Below, one piece after another: positions 44,647-54,450 of a stretch of 64,000 nt of DNA (positions are counted from its first letter, which is position 1; every line of letters begins with the position of its first letter). Position numbers and translations under genes: made by a program. A model generated the notes under the pieces. That model was not told the DNA's origin. It made no database searches and worked only from the letters and a program-made list of their open reading frames with translations. Source of the DNA: Xenorhabdus miraniensis (GTDB lineage Bacteria; Pseudomonadota; Gammaproteobacteria; Enterobacterales; Enterobacteriaceae); the NCBI RefSeq assembly GCF_002632615.1, contig NZ_NITZ01000017.1, positions 47,699 to 111,698 on the forward strand, read 5' to 3'.

Positions 44647-46566
44647 TTAATAACGTTTTTGCCATTCAGCATCAGTCAGCACGTTCGACATTTTTCCCAT
44701 AAAATTATGATAAAACAGATCGTAGGCAAGCACATTTTTGACATAAGAGCGTGTTTCAGAGAAAGGGATGCTCTCAATAAAGGCTATAGGATCAATGCGT
44801 CCGGAAGTATTCGCCAGCCAACGATCAACATTCGTCGGGCCGGCATTATAGGCGGCACTGGCAAGAATACGGTTATTGCCAAAACGCTGGTAAACTGAGT
44901 CCAAATAAGCGGTGCCAATTTTAATATTCATGGCTGGATTCATTAATTGACGGCTGTTGGCATAGCCTTGAATTTTTTGACTCTTCACCGTATGTTCGGC
45001 GGTTTTTGGCATGATTTGCATTAATCCACTGGCTCCTTTAGAAGAACGCGCTTGTGGATTCCAGGCACTTTCCTGACGGGCAATCGCCATCGCATAACTT
45101 TGTGAAATATTTTTGTCTGATGTAAAGTTCGCAAATTCGTTTTGCCATGCCAGCGGGAAACGTTCTTCAAGATGATCCCACATCTTTCCCGTAATGGTGG
45201 CCTGCACACTCAATCCCGGCCAATGCCGTTCAAACGCATAACGCGCTAATTGCTCCTGCTTCAAGCGATTTTGGGATGAAACCAAGCGAACCCATTCTGA
45301 GCGAGCCAAATCATCCATGTTCCAATACAGTAATTCATGGATACGCTTAATTGCAGGCATATTGGCAATGGAAGCATCAGGTCTTTCTGATTTATTGATC
45401 ATCAAGGGGTAGGAGATATGTAATTTCTGGGCAGCTACCATAGGATAAAAACCACGGTGCTCAGTCAGCTTGCGCAATATCGTATTTCCTTCCTTATTCA
45501 TCCCTTGGCTGAGCAGGGTCATGGCACTCCAATATTGCCATTCATCTTGCTGCAAACTTGTTTTTGGCAACAACAAAAGCCATTTCTCAAGCTCAGCATA
45601 ATTATCATCTCGCAATGCCAAACGGGCACGTCGTTCAAGCAATTTAGCAGATTGTGAATTCTGAATAACCTCATCCCGCCATTTTGCCTGTTCTGGCGTG
45701 ACATCTCCCATCAATTGCCAGGCTACTATATCTTTTAACTGCTGCCGCTCGGTATCATTCATTTTCTGTGCACGAACAAATGCAGGAATATTAACTCTGG
45801 CAAGCTCAGCATCTTTGCGGGCGAAACGCGAAAAGACAGTCATGACAACCGAACGGGTGAAATCCGTTGGTGCCACGGTTGTGACAAATTGTTCAATCAA
45901 TGCAGGATCTTGTTGCAGCCTGATCAAACGGGAACCTAATTCCTGATAGTCTAATGGCAAGCGTTTGGCAAGATAGGTAACGAGAGTGGTGTTATTTGCT
46001 TTCATAGCCAATTCAATACGCTGCAAAATGAGGTTTGCAGAGAGATATCCATCGCGCTCCCAAACATCGAACAGCTTATTGCAATTGTCAGGCAATGAAT
46101 TGCCATTCAACCAAATCTTTTGGGCTCCATTCCATGCAACTTGCTGGTGGCCTGTAGCCCATTGTGCGAAGTAATAATCGCAGCGTCCTGCAATCGAACT
46201 TGGGGGATTGGGGCTGAATGCTAAAATGCCGGCCCAGTCACCATGGTTAGCCAGCACATCAATAAATCCGGATGCCAGTGAATGTGCGGGTGGCAGCGTC
46301 GGATGGGCATTAATAAAGTGCTGAACTTGCTGGGGAGTAGCAACTGCCAAATCCTGGGTTAACTGGCGATATTCAAGATAGGGATATAGTGGATAATCTT
46401 TCAGCGTGGGCATCAGGCGTGCAACCTCAGCCATATTTTTGTCATCCCATGCCTGTTTTATTTCTTGATAGCGTTGGCGCTGAGCATCCAGAGAGTCAGC
46501 ATGTGCTGCTCCTGCAACAACAGAAACCATACTTACAGCGATTGTAAAATGCTGCCACTTACTCAT
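44647..46566 (-). CDS. slt: Slt, soluble lytic murein transglycosylase
   Basis: Periplasmic enzyme that cleaves peptidoglycan to 1,6-anhydromuropeptides. A signal peptide (MSKWQHFTIAVSMVSVVAGAAHA) is followed by the long alpha-helical ring and a C-terminal lysozyme-like domain with the catalytic Glu in ARQESAWNP, then ASGLMQIMPKTAEH and AYNAGPTNVDRWL. ~639 residues after correction. The frame runs 22 codons upstream, but the ATG at 46566 has GAGGGG in the right place and begins the signal peptide. Confidence 0.95.
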   Translation of the reverse strand: MSKWQHFTIAVSMVSVVAGAAHADSLDAQRQRYQEIKQAWDDKNMAEVARLMPTLKDYPLYPYLEYRQLTQDLAVATPQQVQHFINAHPTLPPAHSLASGFIDVLANHGDWAGILAFSPNPPSSIAGRCDYYFAQWATGHQQVAWNGAQKIWLNGNSLPDNCNKLFDVWERDGYLSANLILQRIELAMKANNTTLVTYLAKRLPLDYQELGSRLIRLQQDPALIEQFVTTVAPTDFTRSVVMTVFSRFARKDAELARVNIPAFVRAQKMNDTERQQLKDIVAWQLMGDVTPEQAKWRDEVIQNSQSAKLLERRARLALRDDNYAELEKWLLLLPKTSLQQDEWQYWSAMTLLSQGMNKEGNTILRKLTEHRGFYPMVAAQKLHISYPLMINKSERPDASIANMPAIKRIHELLYWNMDDLARSEWVRLVSSQNRLKQEQLARYAFERHWPGLSVQATITGKMWDHLEERFPLAWQNEFANFTSDKNISQSYAMAIARQESAWNPQARSSKGASGLMQIMPKTAEHTVKSQKIQGYANSRQLMNPAMNIKIGTAYLDSVYQRFGNNRILASAAYNAGPTNVDRWLANTSGRIDPIAFIESIPFSETRSYVKNVLAYDLFYHNFMGKMSNVLTDAEWQKRY

Positions 46567-46820
46567 TGCCACATACCCCTCTGGAAGACTACTATCAGTG
46601 CTCAAATGCACAATGCCTAAATACATTGCCAAAATATAGTGTAATTATAATCATATTATTGGTGTGATTTATTACAACTGATGAATGCGAAAGGGGATGC
46701 TGGGTTAATCCTAATTAGGTAACAACACGATACGTAAAATTTAGGGTAAAATACGCTCTCCAAGCCGCATAAGCGCAAATGAATCTTAAAATTTCCTGGT
46801 TAATCAAAAGGTAAAATACA

Positions 46821-48488
46821 TTGGCTCAATATGTTTATAGCATGCACAGGGTTGGTAAGATTGTTCCCCCGAAAAGGCATATTCTGAAAAATATCTCTCT
46901 AAGTTTTTTCCCCGGAGCAAAAATTGGTGTTCTTGGCCTTAATGGTGCAGGTAAGTCAACCTTGCTGCGCATTATGGCAGGTATTGATAAAGATATTGAG
47001 GGCGAAGCTCGCCCACAACCTGGCATTAAAATTGGGTATTTGCCGCAGGAACCTAAGCTCAATCCTGAACATACTGTGCGTGAAGCAGTGGAAGAAGCCG
47101 TTAGCGAAGTTAAAAATGCACTGACACGCCTTGATGAAGTTTATGCGGCTTATGCTGATCCTGATGCGGATTTCGATAAGCTGGCAAAAGAGCAAGGTGA
47201 GCTGGAAGCTATTATCCAATCTCATGACGGACACAACTTGGATAACCAACTTGAGCGAGCGGCTGATGCTCTGCGCTTGCCTGCATGGGATGCCAAGATT
47301 GAACATCTGTCCGGGGGTGAACGCCGTCGTGTAGCTATCTGCCGCCTGCTGCTGGAAAAACCAGACATGCTGCTGCTCGACGAACCGACTAACCACCTTG
47401 ACGCTGAATCTGTCGCGTGGCTGGAGCGCTTCCTGCATGATTATGAAGGCACCGTGGTTGCGATTACCCACGACCGTTACTTCCTTGATAACGTTGCGGG
47501 TTGGATCTTGGAACTTGACCGTGGTGAAGGTATTCCATGGGAAGGTAACTACTCTTCGTGGCTGGAGCAAAAAGATGCGCGTCTGGCACAGGAAGCCGCT
47601 TCAGAAGCGGCTCGTCGCAAATCCATTGAGAAAGAACTTGAGTGGGTTCGCCAAAATCCGAAAGGGCGTCAGGCAAAAGGCAAGGCACGTCTGGCTCGCT
47701 TTGAAGAGCTTAATAACGTTGAATATCAGAAACGTAATGAAACCAGTGAGCTGTTTATTCCACCTGGCCCACGTTTGGGTGACAAGGTACTGGAAGTCAC
47801 CAATCTAACGAAATCTTATGGTGATCGCGTTCTGATCGATAACTTAAGTTTCTCCCTGCCAAAAGGGGCGATTGTTGGGATCATCGGGCCGAACGGCGCG
47901 GGTAAATCAACGCTGTTCCGTATGTTGTCCAATCAGGAGCAACCGGATTCTGGCTCAATTACACTGGGTGAAACCGTTAAATTGGCTTCTGTTGATCAGT
48001 TCCGTGACAACATGGATGACAGCAAAACCGTTTGGGAAGAAGTTTCTGGTGGTCAGGACATCATGCGTATCGGCAACTTTGAAATTCCAAGCCGTGCGTA
48101 TGTTGGGCGCTTTAACTTCAAAGGGGTAGATCAGGGCAAGCGCGTCGGTGAGTTATCTGGTGGTGAACGTGGTCGTCTGCATTTATCCAAGCTGCTACAA
48201 GTTGGCGGCAACATGTTACTGCTGGACGAACCAACCAACGATTTGGATATTGAAACACTGCGCGCATTGGAAAACGCCTTGTTGGAATTCCCGGGCTGCG
48301 CAATGGTTATTTCCCATGACCGTTGGTTCCTTGACCGTATCGCGACGCACATCATTGACTATCAGGATGAAGGCAAGGTGTCCTTCTTTGAAGGAAACTT
48401 CAGCGAATACGAAGATTACAAGAAGCGGACTCTGGGAGCTGAAGCGCTGGAGCCTCACCGCATTAAGTATAAGAAAATCAGCAAATAA
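46821..48488 (+). CDS. ettA: EttA, energy-dependent translational throttle
   Basis: ABC-F protein that binds the ribosomal E site and throttles translation at low energy. Two ABC ATPase domains carry Walker A GLNGAGKST and GPNGAGKST, and signatures LSGGERRR and LSGGERGR. The arm region and linker lie between them. 555 residues, as in E. coli. The start is TTG (46821), justified by the conserved MAQYVYSMHRVGK; no ATG fits. A strong terminator follows. Confidence 0.97.
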   Translation: MAQYVYSMHRVGKIVPPKRHILKNISLSFFPGAKIGVLGLNGAGKSTLLRIMAGIDKDIEGEARPQPGIKIGYLPQEPKLNPEHTVREAVEEAVSEVKNALTRLDEVYAAYADPDADFDKLAKEQGELEAIIQSHDGHNLDNQLERAADALRLPAWDAKIEHLSGGERRRVAICRLLLEKPDMLLLDEPTNHLDAESVAWLERFLHDYEGTVVAITHDRYFLDNVAGWILELDRGEGIPWEGNYSSWLEQKDARLAQEAASEAARRKSIEKELEWVRQNPKGRQAKGKARLARFEELNNVEYQKRNETSELFIPPGPRLGDKVLEVTNLTKSYGDRVLIDNLSFSLPKGAIVGIIGPNGAGKSTLFRMLSNQEQPDSGSITLGETVKLASVDQFRDNMDDSKTVWEEVSGGQDIMRIGNFEIPSRAYVGRFNFKGVDQGKRVGELSGGERGRLHLSKLLQVGGNMLLLDEPTNDLDIETLRALENALLEFPGCAMVISHDRWFLDRIATHIIDYQDEGKVSFFEGNFSEYEDYKKRTLGAEALEPHRIKYKKISK

Positions 48489-48497
48489 GCTGGATAG

Positions 48498-48527
48498 AAA
48501 AAACGGCCTGATAGCAGGCCGTTTTTT
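48498..48527 (+). terminator. ettA terminator
   Basis: AAAAAACGGCCTG pairs with CAGGCCGTTTTTT around a 4-base loop, ending in a T run. A textbook intrinsic terminator, 10 bp past the ettA stop. Confidence 0.95.
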
Positions 48528-48548
48528 ACTAATCATGACTCGTTTTGA

Positions 48549-48675
48549 TATACCCATCGTCTTTCAAGTTGCCGCTTTGTTGGCTGCGCTCATTCACCCC
48601 AGTCACATAGTGAGCTATGCTTCTGGGGGTTCATTCCCTTGCCGTCGCGCTGCATCTTGAAATCCATTGGGTATA
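48549..48675. repeat. ERIC element (127 bp)
   Basis: A full-length enterobacterial repetitive intergenic consensus element. The ends are inverted (TATACCCAT at 48549 and ATTGGGTATA at 48675), the length is exactly 127 bp, and the interior contains the ERIC hallmarks on the complementary strand (GATTTCAAGATGCAGC, GTGACTGGGGTGA, GCGCAGCCAAC, CAACTTGAAAGACGA). It sits between the ettA terminator and the ABC gene. Confidence 0.9.
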
Positions 48676-48684
48676 ACTATTTCA

Positions 48685-49413
48685 CTACTGCACTAAAACT
48701 CGCTGATCCAGCATAGGCTCATACGTTTTAATGGCTTTTCCACTGGCTAACGTGATAATGCTATCCGCATGTCGTATCAGGCGGCTATCCTGTGAAGCGA
48801 TGACAACCGTGCCTTTCTGTTCATGTGCAATAAACTTAAAGATGTTAATGAACGTCTGAAATGCTTGATGATCTAGATTACGTGTCGGATCATCGGCAAA
48901 TAAATATTCCGGTCTTCTGACTATGGCTTTTGCCATTGCAGCCAGTTGTTTCTCGTTTTCAGACAGTTCCCCTGGGTAATAACGGCTTTTATCGCCTAAT
49001 TTCACAATATCCAACGATTTTTGTGCGATGTTTTCTGCTTGCTCACGAGGAAGCGATAATCCATAAGAAGTTGATAATAACAAGTTATCTAACAGCGTGA
49101 GTTCACTGAATAAATTGAAATCTTGGAAAATGAACCCACTATTTTCAGCATGAAATTTGCCTAATTCTATATCATCCATTAGTTTCAACTTGTTATTATT
49201 AATTAATACATCTCCTTGATCTGGTTGTAACATACCCGAAGTAATCGACAATATTGTGCGGTTAGTCGATGCTCTCGGCCCTGTTATCAAAGTAATTTCA
49301 CCTGGTATAATAGAAAATGTGATATCTGAAATCATTTCATGATTAACTGTAGTATCAGTTAAACCATATGAAATATTGATAACCTCAATCGATTTAAATT
49401 GATTTAAGTTCAT
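48685..49413 (-). CDS. Degenerate ABC ATPase (pseudo-ATPase)
   Basis: A 242-residue ABC-type ATP-binding protein closest in form to LolD/MacB ATPases, but with every catalytic motif altered. The Walker A region is GPRASTNRT (45-53), where Asn51 replaces the invariant Lys. The signature LSGGQ is LSENE. Walker B ends ADDP with Asp for the catalytic Glu. The switch His is Gln in IASQD. The Q-loop (FIFQDFNLF) survives. The reading frame is intact and the fold appears complete, so it may be retained as a nucleotide-free regulator. No permease gene is adjacent. Confidence 0.88.
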   Translation of the reverse strand: MNLNQFKSIEVINISYGLTDTTVNHEMISDITFSIIPGEITLITGPRASTNRTILSITSGMLQPDQGDVLINNNKLKLMDDIELGKFHAENSGFIFQDFNLFSELTLLDNLLLSTSYGLSLPREQAENIAQKSLDIVKLGDKSRYYPGELSENEKQLAAMAKAIVRRPEYLFADDPTRNLDHQAFQTFINIFKFIAHEQKGTVVIASQDSRLIRHADSIITLASGKAIKTYEPMLDQRVLVQ

Positions 49414-50085
49414 ATTCTCAACACAATTAGGTTAAAAGATTAAAGCTTTTTCCTTAACATATGCTGTCTAAGTTTCTTCGCAATAACACTAATGTCCATC
49501 TGGTATTGTACGAATAAAAATAGTCTATATGTGAAACATCTTCATTACGGATATGCTCATCTTATGTCAATTATTATTTACAATGACTATCTAATAAATG
49601 AGATATTTCTTAGTCTTAGAATAAAAAATCAAGAATGTTAATTAATTATGCTTAAAGGCAAACTAAATAAAAATAGCATAAATTCTTCTGTCTTTATTCC
49701 ATTTTGATAATAAGGAAAAAAGTCATTTTATATTTCATTAATATTTTAATGTTATCTTGGTATTACCTCCATTATCGTTTAAAACACCCAGAATATTTGT
49801 GGGATTATTACTGCCTAATAAATTTTATATAAATAAATCAATAGGTCTGTTCATTAAATGACTTATTTCTCTGCAATTCAAGTCAAAACAGTAAAATTAA
49901 AGTATCAAAAAATATTATTATCACAATTTATTTTATTACCATTGTAAAAATAACTACAGTAAACATTTAATTAAATGCTTATACAGAATAAACATAAGAC
50001 AATAAAAGTTACAATGGATAATAAATGACTATCAATTAATCGTGATAATAATATAAGTGTAATCTATTTTATATATAAATGTTAG
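49414..50085. other. 670 bp AT-rich gap, no gene seen
   Basis: Strongly AT-rich, with stop codons in all frames, between the degenerate ABC gene and the nadR 3' end. I see no RNA gene. The left part must include the promoter of the ABC gene. Confidence 0.55.
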
Positions 50086-51312
50086 TTACCCCATTAACAT
50101 TTGTTGAACGAGCTCAACACAGCGTAGAAAACGTTGATCATAGTCTGGTGAATTGACACAAACATAATCAATATTATTTTTCTTCAATAAACTTTCAAGT
50201 AAATCTTGAAACTCCTTGCGATCCCGTTCGCTGCCTAAACTTCTTAAGCTATCAGCTACCCATGGAGTATTGTTCTCTAAAAGTATAACTAAATCAAAGC
50301 GATACTCATCAATCATTGCCTGAACAAAAGGATGTTCTTTTCCTTCATAGCGTTTGCAAAATGCTTGCGTTGTCACGAAATCCGTGTCAATAAAAGCCGC
50401 TTTGTTAGCATATTTAACTGAAAAATCAATATATTGAGCATGACCTAGTGCAATTTTATCGTAATCTGAGTATTGTAAGGCCATTTCGTCACCTCCCAGA
50501 TGGGAAAAGACATATTCTCGCCCATATTCCCATGCGCTGGTGGTGTTAAACATATTGGCCAGTTTGTTCACCAACGTAGACTTTCCGCTTGATTCACCGC
50601 CAAGAATGGCAACTTTACGTACAAAGAAAGGCTTCACTTCCGTAGGGATGTACTCCCAATAGCGGAAAGGGGCCTGACGAATTTGGCTGCCGCTGATATT
50701 CATAAAAGAGCGCTGTGGGTCAATAAGCACGGTTTCAATGCCGAAATGCTCTTTATAACGGGAAACATCCTGTGCTTCACTGGAATAGATGTATTCAGGC
50801 GTTATCCCTTTTGCTGACATGAATGCTTTCACGCCCTTACTCCAGGTTTCCCAGCCATTTGGATAGGGTTCCATGCCCTGTTCATCAAACGCGTGAATAT
50901 GAATATTCTTTTGGTATTTGAACGTTTGCAGTAACCATCTCAAACGGTCACTGACCGTTGGTTGCTGGGACATCGAACTGTTGATGAATAGCTCACGATC
51001 ACGCATTTCGTCATAGCAAAGCACGACATGTAATTCATCAACTTGACTGGATGCTCTTTGAATCAGATAAATGTGTCCCGTATGTAACGGGTAAAATTTA
51101 CCAAACACGACGCCGATCGTTTTCTTTTCCATGGGATATGCCAATCCTAGATATTGATGAAGAGAAGCCAGTTTCTGTGCGCTGGGACTCTTTATTTTGT
51201 CGTTAATGAGTTGGCTAAGGTAGCCTTTTGTCATACCGCTGGCATCAGCAACTTGCTGTAACGTGTAACCAGCTTGTTTAATAGCCTCTTTCAAGTAGTC
51301 AAATTGTCTCAT
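50086..51312 (-). CDS. nadR: NadR, NAD repressor/NMN adenylyltransferase/RNK
   Basis: Three-part NAD regulator. An HTH at ~1-60 (YTLQQVADASGMTKGYLSQLI) is followed by an NMN adenylyltransferase domain (GVVFGKFYPLHTGHIYLIQRA at ~65-85) and a C-terminal ribosylnicotinamide kinase domain with Walker A GGESSGKST. ~408 residues after correction. The frame opens at 51345, but GGGAGGTTAT precedes the ATG at 51312, which gives MRQFDYLKEAIKQAG like E. coli NadR. A perfect NadR box lies 14 bp upstream. Confidence 0.97.
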   Translation of the reverse strand: MRQFDYLKEAIKQAGYTLQQVADASGMTKGYLSQLINDKIKSPSAQKLASLHQYLGLAYPMEKKTIGVVFGKFYPLHTGHIYLIQRASSQVDELHVVLCYDEMRDRELFINSSMSQQPTVSDRLRWLLQTFKYQKNIHIHAFDEQGMEPYPNGWETWSKGVKAFMSAKGITPEYIYSSEAQDVSRYKEHFGIETVLIDPQRSFMNISGSQIRQAPFRYWEYIPTEVKPFFVRKVAILGGESSGKSTLVNKLANMFNTTSAWEYGREYVFSHLGGDEMALQYSDYDKIALGHAQYIDFSVKYANKAAFIDTDFVTTQAFCKRYEGKEHPFVQAMIDEYRFDLVILLENNTPWVADSLRSLGSERDRKEFQDLLESLLKKNNIDYVCVNSPDYDQRFLRCVELVQQMLMG

Positions 51313-51326
51313 ATAACCTCCCTTTG

Positions 51327-51344
51327 TGTTTAGTATACTAAACA
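51327..51344 (-). promoter_or_regulatory. NadR box upstream of nadR
   Basis: TGTTTAGTATACTAAACA is a perfect 18 bp palindrome that fits the NadR operator pattern TGTTTA-N6-TAAACA exactly. It lies just upstream of the nadR ribosome site, where bound NadR would block transcription or initiation of its own gene. Confidence 0.88.
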
Positions 51345-51916
51345 AAATAGCATGCTCGTCGTGAAAGGTAAAAACAAAATGAGTCGTTTATTGAGGCTTT
51401 GGGATGAAACGCTGCTATTTCAAAAACTGTAAGTGTTTAAAATTGGATAATCAAATATAGGTATAAAATTAAAAAATCAAATACTACATTATTGGTTGAT
51501 TCGTAAAATCAATGGCAATGCAGATTGTGGAATTTTTATTGAATAGGGTTAGTCACTTCCCTAATCGTTATAAATTAATTTATATAACCGTATGTCAGAC
51601 AAATTTCATCATGCTTTTATGGACAATAAACCACAGTATTCAGTAAAAGTATAGGGGGTAAATACTATAATCTTCAATAAATTGATTTTTTATCTAAATA
51701 GAGTGAATAAAAATTTCTTCTGAAATTTTGTTATTTCGCTTATGTTAATTAGGAATAATCTGAATTTTGGGGTTTCGTATTAAAATACGAAAAACTTAAA
51801 TGGATGAGGAAAGAATGCTAATTTTATTGCCTGCCTTATTTAATATGTGACGGCAGGCAATATATATTATAGATAATTAGGAAAAATACCTAGATCTAAA
51901 ATGAACGAGAGATTGT
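51345..51916. other. nadR-radA intergenic region
   Basis: About 570 bp, AT-rich, with no ORF of note. The nadR promoter lies at the left end. At 51826-51861 a hairpin with 10 bp arms (ATTGCCTGCC and GGCAGGCAAT) lies 56 bp past the radA stop and probably ends the serB-radA transcript. Confidence 0.6.
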
Positions 51917-53302
51917 TTAATTATCCAAATCATCTAAAACTGATAACGCATCGGCCAGTTTTTTGACACCGAATACTTTCATGTTTGGTAATGACTTTTT
52001 CGGCATATTAGCGTGGGGAACAATTGCACGTTTAAATCCATGCTTGGCTGCCTCTGAAATACGCTCCTGACCACTGGGAACGGGACGAATTTCACCAGCC
52101 AGACCAACCTCACCAAACACCACGAGATCACGGGGTAAAGGACGATCACGGAAACTGGACACTAAAGAGAGCAGTAACGCAAGGTCAGCACTCGTTTCCG
52201 TCACTTTCACACCGCCCACGACGTTAACAAAAACATCCTGATCAGCCATTTGCAAACCACCGTGCCGATGCAGGACAGCCAGCAGAATAGCCAGCCTATT
52301 TTGCTCAAGCCCTACTGCTACGCGACGTGGGTTTGACATCATGGAGTGGTCTACCAGCGCCTGAATTTCAACCAGCAAAGGGCGGGTCCCTTCCCACACA
52401 ATCATGACGGAACTGCCTGAAGTGATCTCATCGCCCCGACTCAGGAAAATGGCGGAAGGGTTGTTCACTTCCCGCAACCCTTGTTCGGTCATCGCGAACA
52501 CACCCAGTTCATTGACGGCTCCAAAACGGTTTTTATGGCTTCGCAGAGTACGAAAACGAGAATCTGCTTCGCCATCAAGCATAACGGAACAGTCTATACA
52601 GTGTTCAAGTACTTTGGGGCCAGCCAAAGAACCATCTTTTGTTACATGCCCAACCATGATAATGGCAACACCACGGGTTTTAGCGAATCGGGTCAGGTAA
52701 GCCGCAGTTTCCCTCACTTGGGCTACGCTACCCGGTGAAGATTGAATATCTGCCATGTGCATAACCTGAATTGAGTCTATTACCATGAGCTTGGGCTGTT
52801 CTTGTTCTGCAATCAGGCAAATCTGCTCAATGCTGGTTTCTGACAGCATGTTCAATTTATCCGTCGGCAATCCCAGACGATGTGCCCGCATTGCTACCTG
52901 TTGTAATGATTCTTCCCCTGTTACATACAACGTTTTCATCTGTGTCGATAATTGACACATGGTTTGTAAGAGCAGGGTACTTTTCCCCGCTCCGGGATTA
53001 CCACCAATCAAAATAGCACTGCCGGGAACCACGCCACCACCGAGAACACGATCAAATTCTTTAAATCCGGTTGAGAAACGGGGAAGTTCTTCCAGACTGA
53101 TATCTGAAAGTTTTTGAACTTTACTGATGCCCGCATCTCCGGCATAGCCACTGAAACGTTCAGTGCGGGAAGAGGAAGCAGCGGCTAAACGCACTTCCGT
53201 AATCGTATTCCATGCGTGGCATGCGGTACATTGCCCCTGCCAGCGGGGATAATCCGCGCCACATTCGTTACAGACAAATGCCCGTTTTGCTGCTTTTGCC
53301 AC
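51917..53302 (-). CDS. radA: RadA, recombination/branch-migration protein
   Basis: DnaB-like ATPase that helps process recombination intermediates with RecA. An N-terminal zinc finger (CNECGADYPRWQGQCTACHAW), a RecA-like core with Walker A GGNPGAGKST, the KNRFG motif and a C-terminal Lon-like domain (LVVFGEVGLAGEIRPV) are present. 461 residues (E. coli 460). It starts with GTG at 53302, preceded by AAGGAAGC. Downstream of serB on the same strand. Confidence 0.97.
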   Translation of the reverse strand: MAKAAKRAFVCNECGADYPRWQGQCTACHAWNTITEVRLAAASSSRTERFSGYAGDAGISKVQKLSDISLEELPRFSTGFKEFDRVLGGGVVPGSAILIGGNPGAGKSTLLLQTMCQLSTQMKTLYVTGEESLQQVAMRAHRLGLPTDKLNMLSETSIEQICLIAEQEQPKLMVIDSIQVMHMADIQSSPGSVAQVRETAAYLTRFAKTRGVAIIMVGHVTKDGSLAGPKVLEHCIDCSVMLDGEADSRFRTLRSHKNRFGAVNELGVFAMTEQGLREVNNPSAIFLSRGDEITSGSSVMIVWEGTRPLLVEIQALVDHSMMSNPRRVAVGLEQNRLAILLAVLHRHGGLQMADQDVFVNVVGGVKVTETSADLALLLSLVSSFRDRPLPRDLVVFGEVGLAGEIRPVPSGQERISEAAKHGFKRAIVPHANMPKKSLPNMKVFGVKKLADALSVLDDLDN

Positions 53303-53357
53303 TCTATGCTTCCTTAATATGTTGATTGTTAATGGGGGTGATTGCTGACTGCTAATA

Positions 53358-54335
53358 TTAGCGCTCTTCGTGCTTCAAGCCGCCACTCAATACACACAAA
53401 ACACCCATCAAATCTGCATGGCGGATCGCAACTTTAGCCTGTGCATACACTTTAGGTTTGGCATGATAGGCAATGCCCAATCCTGCTTTGCGGATCATTT
53501 TCAGATCATTGGCGCCATCCCCAATCGCGACAGTTTGACTGAGGGGAATATCCAGCTCTTTTGCCAGCCTTATCAAAGTAGTTGCCTTGTATTTTGCATC
53601 GACAATCGGCCCTTTGACTTTACCGGTCAGTTTGCCATCTCTGATCTCAAGTTGATTAGCGACGGCGGCAAACAGGCGCAGTTGCTGGCGAAGGTTATCG
53701 GCAAAGAAAGTAAAACCACCGGAAGCAATAGCGACATGCCAATCCAATGATTGTAACTTGCGGACAAGGCTGGTCAGCCCGGGCATAAGAGGAAGTGTGT
53801 CCATCACTTGCTGTAAGATTGCCGCATCAGCCCCTGCCAGTTGGGCGACTCGTTCGCGCAGGCTTTCTGAAAAATCCAGTTCACCCTGCATGGCCCGTTC
53901 TGTAATTGCCGCCACTTTATCGCCAACTCCCGCCAGACGGGCAATTTCATCTATACATTCGATTTGGATTGCGGTCGAATCCATATCCATCACCAATAAG
54001 CCGGGTGAACGCAGGCGAGGGATTTGCCCTAGCGGAACAACATCCAGACGGCACTCATCCGCCAATCGTTTAATGCGAGGTGAAAGACTGCCGGCAATAC
54101 GAACAACTTGATAATCATCAATACGCCATGAAGATACCACCACAATAGCGACCCCAAGCCGGTGCTGAAAATCGCTGATACGTTGTTTATCCAAACCTCG
54201 TCCATACAGCAACCAGCCGCTGTCTCCTGCTCGGTAATCCAGAGGCATAACCTCATCACCACTAAGGGATAGCGGTAACCCCGGCCATTTATGGATCTCA
54301 TCCGGTAAGTAACGATAGGCCAGATTATTAGACAT
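53358..54335 (-). CDS. serB: SerB, phosphoserine phosphatase
   Basis: HAD-family enzyme for the last step of serine synthesis. The catalytic DxDxT motif lies in LLVMDMDSTAIQIECIDEIA, with the later GDGANDLKMI motif for Mg2+. ~325 residues (E. coli 322). The ATG at 54335 gives MSNNLAYRYLPDEIHKWPGLPL, comparable to E. coli; eight more codons are open upstream. Divergent from smp, followed by radA 55 bp later. Confidence 0.96.
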   Translation of the reverse strand: MSNNLAYRYLPDEIHKWPGLPLSLSGDEVMPLDYRAGDSGWLLYGRGLDKQRISDFQHRLGVAIVVVSSWRIDDYQVVRIAGSLSPRIKRLADECRLDVVPLGQIPRLRSPGLLVMDMDSTAIQIECIDEIARLAGVGDKVAAITERAMQGELDFSESLRERVAQLAGADAAILQQVMDTLPLMPGLTSLVRKLQSLDWHVAIASGGFTFFADNLRQQLRLFAAVANQLEIRDGKLTGKVKGPIVDAKYKATTLIRLAKELDIPLSQTVAIGDGANDLKMIRKAGLGIAYHAKPKVYAQAKVAIRHADLMGVLCVLSGGLKHEER

Positions 54336-54450
54336 GAACTTCGACTCCTGTAATTCCATGCAATTTTGGCAAGCGAAAAATGCTTTTCAAACTATCCTAT
54401 CAGTACAGCATCTGGCAACATGTGCTTTCCGATCATGGGATGGGATAACA

